Assembly (NCBI RefSeq): GCF_004793475.1
Contig: NZ_SRYZ01000003.1
Span: 160,097-224,096 of the forward strand
Reading direction: 5' to 3'
Source of the DNA: Bacteroides muris (ex Afrizal et al. 2022)
Lineage (GTDB): Bacteria > Bacteroidota > Bacteroidia > Bacteroidales > Bacteroidaceae
Length of the DNA: 64,000 bases
Every line of letters begins with the position of its first letter. Positions within the stretch are counted from its first letter, which is position 1. Shown piece after piece: positions 34,120 through 42,621 of this stretch. The notes under the pieces were generated by a model. It ran no database searches, was not told the origin of the DNA, and saw nothing but the letters and a program-made list of their open reading frames with translations. Made by a program: the position numbers and the translations under genes.

Positions 34120-37100
34120 ATGAAACGCAACTTTTTGACCTACATACTTTTGTGCATATTGCTCCTCGGCAGTGCCGCCTGCCAGGACGACCCGCTCTAC
34201 AACGGCGGCGAGACAGGCGAAGGCGAAAGCCTCGTCAGCGCAACCGTGAAGTTCAAGCCCCTTACTCCTGCATTGAATGGAAATACGCGTACGGCAGGGA
34301 ATGTGATAAAGAGTATCGGGAACTTGTGCGTGTTGCTGTATAATGAAAAGGGAGAGTTGCTGAAGACATATCCGCTTACCGAAGGAACAGGCGAAGGGCA
34401 ATATCAATTGGAAGATAAAGACAGACCGGATAATAATCCCGACTCGAATCTTCCTCCCGCCGAAGCACAGACGCCCCATGCCGACTTCAAACTGAAAATC
34501 CCCTACGGACGCTATCGGATTTATGCGGTGGCCAACATGAAGGACTTGCTTACGAATGAAACATATTCCAAAGCCATAGAAACTGCCGACGGCCTGAAAA
34601 GCATTTCCCTCCAATGGGATAAGGATGAAGTAGCCAACAACAACCAGATGTTCGGCTATTTCACCGTTACAGGAAGCGAGCAGAACAATGAAGTGGCAGT
34701 TATAAACCGGCCATCCGTCAATTTGCACGCCTGGATACGCCGTGCCGCTTCCAAAGTAACCATTGCATACGACGGTTCCGACCTTCACGAGAATGTATAT
34801 ATCTACCTCAAGTCGGTTACCATCAAGGACATACCGACGCAATGCTATTTAGGCAAGGAGAGCACCATCAACCGGAATCCTAATGATGACATTGAAGATT
34901 ATGGAGACCTTATAGCAGATGGCGAAAGCATTACGTATGCCGAAGGAACAAGCTACGATGAACATTGGCCGGCACGTATCACGAAAGGTAAACCGTATTA
35001 TTACTACATCGACAACGACAAAAAAGGAGTCTCTGTAGCGAAAGCGGAATATGACAGCGAGAAAGCGAAGTATGCCAAACTGGCTCATGGAGAAACCAAC
35101 GAAGCACTCTTCTTCTATGAAAACATGCAGGGAGAAGGAAAAGACAAACGACAGGACGCAGACGGTGATAAAGAACTGGATGCACCGGGACTTCCTGGCG
35201 ATGAGACCTATGTAAACAAAGACGATAAGCCCTACGGTACATACATCGAAGTAAAAGCATACTATATCTCCAATGCCGACGGCCGGGTGGGCAGCGGTGA
35301 TATCATTTACCGCTTCATGCTGGGCAAGGACGTCTATAAAGACTACAACGCAGAGCGTAACCACCACTACAAACTGACACTGAAGTTCAACAAATATGCC
35401 AACGACGTGGACTGGCACATCGAATACGAAGAAAAGAAACCGGGTATCGAAGTACCCAATCCCTATTACATCTCTTATCTGTATAACAGAACCATGGATT
35501 TGCCTATAAAAATTAATACAGGAGGTGGAAAACTGGTATCTCTGGAAGCGAACATCCTCACCAACAACTGGGGACCTCGCGATGCATATACCGGCAAAAA
35601 TGACCAGCTGGACTATGCATATTGGTATGATTATGACGTAACATCAAGAGAAGATTATACAGGCAAAAATAAAGAAAATACCAACCAGCCATGGAACGGT
35701 TTTCTATCCCTTCGCAAAACGAAGTACAAGATTTTAACAAATGTCAAATCTGAAAGTAATGACAAAGCCACATTCTATATAACGGACAACAAGCAGTATT
35801 ATGATGAACATAGGATTGGTACTCGCACCTATCTTGAAAACAGTCAAGAAATTGAGAATGATGACAAAGATGGAAAATTTAAAATTGAGCCTAACGAAGC
35901 AGAACAAACTATAAATGTAGCCATCCCGTTTTATACGCGTGCCAAACAGATGATTATCACAACCGGATACACCGGAAATAATCCTTATGTGGCTTACCAA
36001 CGTCGGGCTACAGTAGAAATCAAAGCAATATTGGAAATGCCGGGAGAAAGAGAGAATGCAACTTTAGTAGATACTGTAGAAATATTGCAAGTAAGACGGA
36101 TTGTCAATCCTAAAGGCATTTACAGAAAGCATGATAACAATACCTCTTTTCACGTAAAATTGCTCAGACTACCCCGGGAAAATGACACACAGTTTGTAGA
36201 ATTCACATCCGAAGGACCATGGAAGGCAGAAATTGTAGAAGGGGGTACCCCTGGTTTTATCAACCTGAATGGAAGCACACTGGTGGAGGGCAATACGGGA
36301 ACGCCCATTGACTTCATGGTGAACTTTGAAGGTAATTGCAATGAAAACCAAAATCGATATGCCGTGATTAGAGTACACTACCACAACTACACTTGTCAAC
36401 ACTTGATATTTGTTCGGCAAGGAGATGCTCCGGACGCATTGCTGGAAGGTGGAACCAAATGGCATGCCCACAACTTGGTAACAGCTTCAAGTGAAGCCGA
36501 ATCACCATTAGATGAAGGTTCGTTGTTCAAATTGGGAAACATGGCACAACCGATTGCGGCAAAGAGCCAAGTGAATGAGAAGGTGCCATGGATTGATGTA
36601 ACACCTGAATCATTTACGCAAGATAATCCACAGTTAGAAATTGTAGGAGGTGATGCAACTGAATGGAATGGTATCCGTACAGTTGACGCAACAAAATTTA
36701 CATCAACCCAATCTATATGGAAAAATGGAGGGAATCTTGGAGAGTTTCAATTAAAAAAAGCGCGAATTGCCGAATATAAAGACTTTTATGCTTTATTTGA
36801 TTCTGATGAAATAGAACAAGGATATGGAGTATTGTATGGTGATGAAGCTACAGAAACCGCTACTGATATCCAACAAGCATATAGATACAGAGCTGGAATT
36901 GATACTAATGGATACGGAATGCGAGGTTGCTTCGTTTATAATAAAAAAACATGCAAAAATCTCTTTTTCCCAATAGGTGCTTCAGGTTATGGACATCGTA
37001 AGCGAGGGGATAATATCAATAGTCCATACAATTTGCAGAGGAATGGAATACTTCGCTATTCATCCGATCGATTTGAGAGATATCCCGAGAACGGGAGTCA

Positions 37101-37326
37101 AACAGGTGAACAATTAAAACTTAAACCACTGTTTTATGACTTGTATATGCGACCCGGTGCTATTTATTGGTTTGATAGACAAACAAATATATCAGGAGTC
37201 GGTGAGGTCATAGCCTGGGATATCAACTATTTCACTTTTGATTTTGATTACATGTCAAAGCAAAGGGTCACTCATATAAACAAGTGGCACAATGATGCTT
37301 GTTTCATCCGTTGCGTAGAAGATTAA
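34120..37326 (+). CDS. DUF4906-type large fimbrial tip-like lipoprotein
   Basis: 1068 residues with a lipoprotein signal (GSAAC, Cys21). The N-terminal half has the fimbrillin pattern (ATVKFKPLTP, VLLYNEKGELLKTY, VNLHAWIRRAASKVTIAYDGSDL). The middle and C-terminal part match DUF4906 proteins (TSEGPWKAEI, RYAVIRVHYHNYTCQHLIFVRQG), which include tip components of type V pili. The C-terminal few hundred residues probably carry the adhesive domain. The DNA of this part (about 35.5 kb onward, most strongly after 36.6 kb) is clearly more AT-rich than the first half and than the next gene. This suggests exchange of the adhesin domain by recombination. Confidence 0.8.
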   Translation: MKRNFLTYILLCILLLGSAACQDDPLYNGGETGEGESLVSATVKFKPLTPALNGNTRTAGNVIKSIGNLCVLLYNEKGELLKTYPLTEGTGEGQYQLEDKDRPDNNPDSNLPPAEAQTPHADFKLKIPYGRYRIYAVANMKDLLTNETYSKAIETADGLKSISLQWDKDEVANNNQMFGYFTVTGSEQNNEVAVINRPSVNLHAWIRRAASKVTIAYDGSDLHENVYIYLKSVTIKDIPTQCYLGKESTINRNPNDDIEDYGDLIADGESITYAEGTSYDEHWPARITKGKPYYYYIDNDKKGVSVAKAEYDSEKAKYAKLAHGETNEALFFYENMQGEGKDKRQDADGDKELDAPGLPGDETYVNKDDKPYGTYIEVKAYYISNADGRVGSGDIIYRFMLGKDVYKDYNAERNHHYKLTLKFNKYANDVDWHIEYEEKKPGIEVPNPYYISYLYNRTMDLPIKINTGGGKLVSLEANILTNNWGPRDAYTGKNDQLDYAYWYDYDVTSREDYTGKNKENTNQPWNGFLSLRKTKYKILTNVKSESNDKATFYITDNKQYYDEHRIGTRTYLENSQEIENDDKDGKFKIEPNEAEQTINVAIPFYTRAKQMIITTGYTGNNPYVAYQRRATVEIKAILEMPGERENATLVDTVEILQVRRIVNPKGIYRKHDNNTSFHVKLLRLPRENDTQFVEFTSEGPWKAEIVEGGTPGFINLNGSTLVEGNTGTPIDFMVNFEGNCNENQNRYAVIRVHYHNYTCQHLIFVRQGDAPDALLEGGTKWHAHNLVTASSEAESPLDEGSLFKLGNMAQPIAAKSQVNEKVPWIDVTPESFTQDNPQLEIVGGDATEWNGIRTVDATKFTSTQSIWKNGGNLGEFQLKKARIAEYKDFYALFDSDEIEQGYGVLYGDEATETATDIQQAYRYRAGIDTNGYGMRGCFVYNKKTCKNLFFPIGASGYGHRKRGDNINSPYNLQRNGILRYSSDRFERYPENGSQTGEQLKLKPLFYDLYMRPGAIYWFDRQTNISGVGEVIAWDINYFTFDFDYMSKQRVTHINKWHNDACFIRCVED

Positions 37327-37343
37327 TCATCCCCTACCACCCG

Positions 37344-38351
37344 ATGAAAACAAGCCATAAAATATTTCCGCTGCTATGCCTCCTGCTTGCCGCCACCAGC
37401 GGCATCAGGAGCGCACGGCAGTCCTCCCAATCGCAGCTGCGGGCAGCTTCTGCAACAAGTATCGCCCCCGATACCCTCGCCCCGGACCTGCCCCTGCCTG
37501 CCATCCCCGCAAGCCTGCGCACTCCCCACGAACGCGCCTCCTACCTCTTGGCACACTTCTGGGACGGCATGTCCTTCGCCGACACCCTGCGCAGCCGCAA
37601 TCCCGGCTTCATGGAACAGAACCTCGTCAACTACCTCTCCCTCTTCCCCCATGCGCCCGCCGAAGCCCGCACCCGAGCTGTGCACCTGCTGATGCAGCGC
37701 GCCGAAGCCGACAAACCCGCCTACCTGCTGCTGGCCGAACTGGCCGAGAAGTACCTCTATGCCACCGGTTCGCCCATGCAGAGCGAAGAGCACTTCATCC
37801 CCTTTCTGGAAGAAACAGCCCGCACCCCCCTGCTGGACGAAACCGAGAAGTCGCGCCCCCGCTTCCTGCTCGCCGCCGCCCTGAAGAACCGCCCCGGCAC
37901 CACGGCCGCTGACTTCACCTACCACACTCCGGAGGGAAACCTACAGACGCTGCACGCCACCCCCTCCGCCCCGCGCCTGCTCCTGATGTTCTATAACCCC
38001 GACTGCACCCACTGCCGCCAGGCCATCGCCCTGCTGCACGACGACGGGCTATTCAAACAGATGCTGCACGACGGCCGGCTCACCGTGCTCGCCATCAATA
38101 CCGAAAACGACCATGAATCCCCGACCCGCCACGAAGCACGCCCCCGTAGCGGAAACGAACTGCCCGACGGCTGGACTGCCGGAACCGCCACCCCCACCCT
38201 CATGGACAACGAACTGTACGTGCTCCCCTCCATGCCCACCCTCTACCTGCTGGACCAAGAAAAACACGTCCTCCTGAAAGAGGCGCTGCCGGAACAAGTC
38301 CTTGCACGCCTTGCGGAAGATAACCGGAATCACCCCCGCCACAAAGAGTGA
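37344..38351 (+). CDS. DUF5106-like thioredoxin-fold protein, GC-rich
   Basis: 335 residues from ATG 37344; an in-frame upstream start at 37299 would overlap the tip gene and lacks support. The signal peptide is likely near residues 1-23. A helical region like DUF5106 (about 55-190, with HFWDGMSFADTL and LLMQRAEADKPAYLLLAELAEKYLY) precedes a thioredoxin-like domain with FYNPDCTHCRQ (active-site pair Cys221, Cys224) and a cis-Pro region MPTLYLLD. It is probably a periplasmic thiol-disulfide oxidoreductase. It starts 17 bp after the tip gene, so it may assist folding of pilus proteins. The gene is markedly GC-rich, unlike the AT-rich end of its upstream neighbour. Confidence 0.78.
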   Translation: MKTSHKIFPLLCLLLAATSGIRSARQSSQSQLRAASATSIAPDTLAPDLPLPAIPASLRTPHERASYLLAHFWDGMSFADTLRSRNPGFMEQNLVNYLSLFPHAPAEARTRAVHLLMQRAEADKPAYLLLAELAEKYLYATGSPMQSEEHFIPFLEETARTPLLDETEKSRPRFLLAAALKNRPGTTAADFTYHTPEGNLQTLHATPSAPRLLLMFYNPDCTHCRQAIALLHDDGLFKQMLHDGRLTVLAINTENDHESPTRHEARPRSGNELPDGWTAGTATPTLMDNELYVLPSMPTLYLLDQEKHVLLKEALPEQVLARLAEDNRNHPRHKE

Positions 38352-38749
38352 TTTCACCCCTGCACAGCCTTCACCTGCCACGACTTTCGCCCTGTTCATC
38401 GGCCTTTCCGGTGAAACCTCCCTTTTCCTGCGAAAAAAGGGAACAGCATCCCCGGACGCTTTCACGCAAGCGAACGACCAAGGTCGTTCGTTCGGCCGGC
38501 CTCCGTTGTTCGATTGAACGACCCGTGCTGTTCAAGTGAACGACCCGGGTCGTTCACTTGCAAGCGGCCGACCGTTCCGAAGATTGCAGCAATGTGCGCC
38601 TCGCTCATCCGCCTACTTGTGCCCGAAGCGACATGGCGACGGGCAGCCCCCCGACTGGCAGAAGAAGAAGAGATTGAGAATTTATAAAGCAGAACGATAG
38701 TGCCAAACTGATGTTAATTCATGAAAATCAGAAAAAAAATAGTTAAAAA
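38352..38749. other. GC-rich gap with GAACGACC palindromes
   Basis: There is no supported gene between the thioredoxin-fold gene and the promoter of the second fimbrillin. It contains a hairpin (CCCTTTT/AAAAGGG, near 38418-38440) that may end the pilus operon. A cluster of GAACGACC/GGTCGTTC palindromes (38471-38560, separate entry) follows. An open stretch ending at the TAA near 38685 reads through without a start codon. Confidence 0.6.
38471..38560. repeat. Cluster of GAACGACC palindromes
   Basis: GAACGACC occurs at 38472, 38516 and 38538, and its complement GGTCGTTC at 38482 and 38548. Two full palindromes result: CGAACGACC-AA-GGTCGTTCG (38471-38490) and a perfect 28-bp one whose left half is CAAGTGAACGACCC (38533-38546) with its exact complement to 38560. 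This is far denser than chance. Confidence 0.8.
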
Positions 38750-38780
38750 TTGGAATACATTGTCGTTTGTCTTATTTTTG
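38750..38780 (+). promoter_or_regulatory. Promoter of the second fimbrillin gene
   Basis: TTG (38750-38752), a 20-bp spacer and TATTTTTG (38773-38780) fit the Bacteroides consensus. The box ends 29 bp before the start codon. The second fimbrillin can therefore be expressed independently of the invertible promoter. Confidence 0.7.
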
Positions 38781-38809
38781 TATGCCGAAATTCTTAATAA
38801 CTTTATGCT

Positions 38810-40744
38810 ATGACAAAGAGCAAACGGAACATTTTTTTTATCAGCATACTGGTAATTTTCATCATTGCAGGTTGCGGCAACCCCACTGACAAAAAAGCAG
38901 GCGTAAAAACGGATGTAAAGCCGGAAAAGTCGAAAGACGTGGTGTACGTAAATGTGCAGGTGCAACTGCCTACAGCGAATATCAATGCGGACAACGAAAA
39001 CAATAAGGCCGACAGCAACGGCAGTACAGGCAACACCGCGACAAAAGAACACGAGAACCGGGTGAACAGCATCCTGCTTGTGCTGGCCGACAAAGACGAC
39101 AAATTCATTGCCTGCGGTGAACAAGTATCGTTGACAGCCCTCAACAAAGCCAAAGGCACCATCGGCACCGTCCAGAAAATAGACAAAGCCGCACTGGCTG
39201 CCTACTACAAGCCCGACGGTATGCTGGATGAAGGAAAAGACAGGATTCATATCTATGCCTTCTGCAACCCGACAAACGAATTAAGAGACCTCTTCAAGGA
39301 GCACTTCATGCTGAAAGAATGGATACACAAAACCGAAAACATCACTGAAGACGCCAATGGCAACATAATAAGAGGAGAAACCGTGTGGGGAGGAAAAGAC
39401 CATCAGCATGGATTCCTGATGTCTACCGCAGACAGAGCAAGCATCGAAAAGAACATACCCCGAAAAATGGAGCATTGGGAAAAACATACCCAAAAGAACA
39501 CCCCCTTCAACTTCTCCGGCACGAACCGCCAAGGCCCTGAACAGAAAGAGATAAACAACAAAGGCAATATCTGGGTGGAACGCGCCGTGGCACGTATCGA
39601 CTTCAAAGACGGAAGCAGAAACGGAGACCAGACCTACGTGCTGGGAAATGACGAAGCCAATGCCACCCTGAAGGTGAAACTGACCAAAATGGCGCTGGTG
39701 AACATGAGCCGCGACTTCTACTACCTGCGACGCGTGTCGGACGACGGTACCAATGCCGATGCACTGATTTGCGGAACGGAATATAGACACGGCCCCCAGA
39801 CCAACTATGTGGTAGACACGGACGCTGCCATAAAAAAAGGAATTACCCGGAACATCGATAAAGGTTATCCGTTCAAGGACTACTTCAACTTCTGCCTCGG
39901 CAACTACGAAGGAGGCAACTGGCACATCGATGCCACCGCGCGCAGCCAATGGTACACCTCGCTGATTTCAAAAGTCATCAAGAACAACGGAAAAGACTAC
40001 CACACGTGGCGCTATGTGACCGAAAACACCATTCCCGGCATAGAAATGCAGCAGAACGGCATCACCACCGGCATCGTGCTCAAAGGGCAAATCATGGCAA
40101 CCGACAAAGCCTCCCGGAAATTGCAGGATGCCATTGCAAACGCCAAGGGGAATCCGGCCAAAGACCCCATTCTTTATTTCTACGCCAATACGCTCTACGT
40201 GACATGGGAAGAGGTACGCGAAAAGGCATTTCTGACAGAAGAGACCGGCACATTCTATAAAGCCGTATTCGGAAACACCCCAAAGAACCGTCTCGCCATA
40301 AAAAGCAACGGACAAGCAGCCGTCTACAGTGCGGACAAGACCAGTCCGGACTATTTGTGGCAAAAATGGCATGAGCAGAACATTGACAACAAGACGTTGC
40401 AGGCAGATTTCAGGAAAGCCGCCAAAAAGGCGCAATTCACCCTTTATCAATCGAGCACGGACGACTACGATGCGGCAGGTTATTACTGTTACTACTTCTG
40501 CTGGAGCCGCCACAACGACAATCGGAACAATAACGTGACGGGACCTATGGAGTTTGCCATAGTGCGCAACAATATTTACAAACTCTCCGTAACGGGAATC
40601 AACCGCCTGGGGCATCCGCGCATTTCAGAAAACGACCCTACTCCCATAACTCCGGACACCCCGGACGAGAAAGACAGCCACTACCTCACACTGTCCGTCG
40701 AAGTAACCCCTTGGAGAGGTGCATTGACCACCCGGCCTGACTGA
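38810..40744 (+). CDS. Mfa1-type fimbrillin lipoprotein, paralogue with altered tail
   Basis: 644 residues with a lipoprotein signal (FIIAGC, Cys22). It is similar along its whole length to the fimbrillin at 29588 (shared NMSRDFYYLRRVS, GYPFKDYFNFCLG, TGPMEFAVVRNNIYKLSVTGINRLGHPR). It lacks the GLADN insert. The last residues differ: after SVEVTPW it reads RGALTTRPD instead of VVRINDIEF. If the tail is the strand donated to the next subunit, this copy could not donate normally. It may be a terminal or silent variant, or may carry a small frameshift. It has its own promoter and a strong terminator, so it is an independent unit. Confidence 0.85.
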   Translation: MTKSKRNIFFISILVIFIIAGCGNPTDKKAGVKTDVKPEKSKDVVYVNVQVQLPTANINADNENNKADSNGSTGNTATKEHENRVNSILLVLADKDDKFIACGEQVSLTALNKAKGTIGTVQKIDKAALAAYYKPDGMLDEGKDRIHIYAFCNPTNELRDLFKEHFMLKEWIHKTENITEDANGNIIRGETVWGGKDHQHGFLMSTADRASIEKNIPRKMEHWEKHTQKNTPFNFSGTNRQGPEQKEINNKGNIWVERAVARIDFKDGSRNGDQTYVLGNDEANATLKVKLTKMALVNMSRDFYYLRRVSDDGTNADALICGTEYRHGPQTNYVVDTDAAIKKGITRNIDKGYPFKDYFNFCLGNYEGGNWHIDATARSQWYTSLISKVIKNNGKDYHTWRYVTENTIPGIEMQQNGITTGIVLKGQIMATDKASRKLQDAIANAKGNPAKDPILYFYANTLYVTWEEVREKAFLTEETGTFYKAVFGNTPKNRLAIKSNGQAAVYSADKTSPDYLWQKWHEQNIDNKTLQADFRKAAKKAQFTLYQSSTDDYDAAGYYCYYFCWSRHNDNRNNNVTGPMEFAIVRNNIYKLSVTGINRLGHPRISENDPTPITPDTPDEKDSHYLTLSVEVTPWRGALTTRPD

Positions 40745-40762
40745 TATAAAAAATGGCAAAAA

Positions 40763-40790
40763 AAAAGAGGGTTTTGACATACCCTCTTTT
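40763..40790. terminator. Bidirectional intrinsic terminator
   Basis: Stem AAAAGAGGGT / ACCCTCTTTT (10 bp) with an 8-nt loop and A/T tracts on both sides. It lies between the second fimbrillin (plus) and the metzincin gene (minus), serving both convergent units. Confidence 0.9.
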
Positions 40791-40799
40791 TTTGTCACA

Positions 40800-42608
40800 T
40801 TACATAGGCAGATTCTCTACCTGCTCTTTTGAACATACCGGCAATTTGCCCTCTTGCCCCATGGCCACAAAAACCGTAGCACAAAGCACTGTCCACTGAT
40901 TGCCGTATGTCATCGTACTGCTATGACTGTAGCCCAAGCAATGCCCATACTCGTGAAACATAGCCTGGCGGGGATAACTATGCGGATGAGACCCCGGCGC
41001 CGTGGCATCAAAGTAGACACCCTTATAACAATAATCGGCCAGACCATAAGTATTGCCTCCACCCAGGCCGCCTACTCCGACCACACGTCCCAGCACAAGA
41101 CCACCATGACTGCGGATTCTTTGTCGTAAGGCATCCAGATTTATCGGTTTTCCTCCATTGTCCTTCAGCTTTCCCTCGTATGCATTCATCTCCACATTGA
41201 ACTCTTCGGAAGCAAACATGAAAGCCATGTTGAGCGCCAACGCCACTCCGTGACGGCAAAGCAAGGGGTCCATGTGCCGCCAATAAGCATGCCCCTTATC
41301 GGCCGAATAAGCGGAAAAGCGGATAAACCACCGGCTGTCTATCTGCTCTATCTTTTTCATGAAGGGGTCTTCCGTACGGACAAGCAACGTCACGTCGTCA
41401 TTGGAGAGTTCCGGCTGTGCCGGAACCGTTATCCGACGACCGTTCTCCGAAACAAACGTACGTTCCGAACTGACCACCGGCAAGGGGAACGATGCCTCCA
41501 TAAACGGATAAATACGGTCGAAACGAGCCAACTCGAAGAATTCCGTACTCACTTTGTTGAAACGGCACAGTATCTTGACATCACTGATGCCCACCGGCGA
41601 GAAGAACTTTACAAGCAGCTGATGATTATCGGATACTGACACCTGCAACGGGGCATTCACCCGAAAGGAACGTCGATTGCTATCGTAGAACACCTCGCGC
41701 GGCTCGTCGGCCAGAAACATGGTATCCGCCCGGAACCGGGAGAAATCTTCCTCGCGTACATAGAGCAAGCCTTCGCCACTTTCGGGATGGCGGTAATCGA
41801 TGCGGATATGCGACACGCGTCCGGCTTCTACCTTGCAATCACCGAAGCGATAAACCTGCACAAAAGAGGTTCCGTCGCTACGCTCCGACTCAATCGTTAT
41901 ACGTCCGGAAAGCGCCTCCCGGCCGGGCAACGAGTAAAATGAACGGCGCTGCGTGACATCGTACGCGTCCACTCCTCCGGCACCTGCGTACTCGCCGTCA
42001 GCCTGAATGCCGGTATATACTCCTTGGGCATCATCGAAAGAGACCGCTATGTGGCGGATAAAACGCCACATATATTCGGACGACACGTCCAGGTCAACAT
42101 CCACCCTGCCCACACAAGGTTCCAGACAGACGGTCTGCATCACCGGAGCCTGCTCCCTGCCGATATGCAACGCTATCTTCTTATAAAACCACGCCTCATC
42201 AAGCGGTGCCTTCTCCTCGCTATTCACCAACCAGGCGTCCGACAGCAGGGCCGGCTCGTCAACCGCAAACTCCGATTCCGGATGAGTCGTAGCAAGAAAC
42301 ACCACGGTATAGTCACCATGCCCCAGCCCTTCGATGGTCAGTTTGGAAAAGTCGGCTTCCAGCTTCTGATACAACGGCTTGATTACTTCGCCCCGTTCAT
42401 CGGCTATGGCATACCACATACGGGCTATCGGTTCCGGCTGTTCGCTGCGGGTGCGCACCCCGGCAGTGACATCTGCCTGCAAGCCGAGCCGGAAGGTCAC
42501 CTGCCCTGCGCCAACCGGCTCAGCGCTGTCGAAGCCAAGCCCTTCCGAGGAGCAGTTGGCCATCAACGGCAGCAGTCCCAAAAGCATTATAATTCTTATA
42601 ATCTTCAT
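40800..42608 (-). CDS. Fimbrillin-like lipoprotein with C-terminal metzincin protease domain
   Basis: 602 residues with a lipoprotein signal (LMANC, Cys19). The first about 280 residues look like the fimbrial Mfa2/FimA-type beta-sandwiches (GQVTFRLGLQADVTAG, GDYTVVFLATTHP, GRVDVDLDVSSEYMWRFIRHIAVSF). The C-terminal half ends with HEYGHCLGYSH (552-562), the HExxHxxGxxH zinc motif of metzincins with Glu553 as catalytic base. Then comes SSTMTYG (563-569), a plausible Met-turn around Met566. The protein is thus likely a surface-anchored zinc protease built on a pilin-like scaffold. It is 13 bp after the lectin-like fimbrial gene on the same strand. Its target is unknown; processing of fimbrillin precursors or of host proteins are both possible. 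Confidence 0.8.
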   Translation of the reverse strand: MKIIRIIMLLGLLPLMANCSSEGLGFDSAEPVGAGQVTFRLGLQADVTAGVRTRSEQPEPIARMWYAIADERGEVIKPLYQKLEADFSKLTIEGLGHGDYTVVFLATTHPESEFAVDEPALLSDAWLVNSEEKAPLDEAWFYKKIALHIGREQAPVMQTVCLEPCVGRVDVDLDVSSEYMWRFIRHIAVSFDDAQGVYTGIQADGEYAGAGGVDAYDVTQRRSFYSLPGREALSGRITIESERSDGTSFVQVYRFGDCKVEAGRVSHIRIDYRHPESGEGLLYVREEDFSRFRADTMFLADEPREVFYDSNRRSFRVNAPLQVSVSDNHQLLVKFFSPVGISDVKILCRFNKVSTEFFELARFDRIYPFMEASFPLPVVSSERTFVSENGRRITVPAQPELSNDDVTLLVRTEDPFMKKIEQIDSRWFIRFSAYSADKGHAYWRHMDPLLCRHGVALALNMAFMFASEEFNVEMNAYEGKLKDNGGKPINLDALRQRIRSHGGLVLGRVVGVGGLGGGNTYGLADYCYKGVYFDATAPGSHPHSYPRQAMFHEYGHCLGYSHSSTMTYGNQWTVLCATVFVAMGQEGKLPVCSKEQVENLPM

Positions 42609-42621
42609 GTCCTGCCCTCCT

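Noticed and set aside
33757..34842. 361-codon antisense frame across the fimbrial accessory and tip genes
   Set aside because: It covers two well-supported genes and the gap between them, and its translation has no recognisable domain.
37374..37925. Long frames on both strands within the GC-rich thioredoxin-fold gene
   Set aside because: High GC removes stop codons in all frames; only the frame with signal peptide and CTHC is protein-like.
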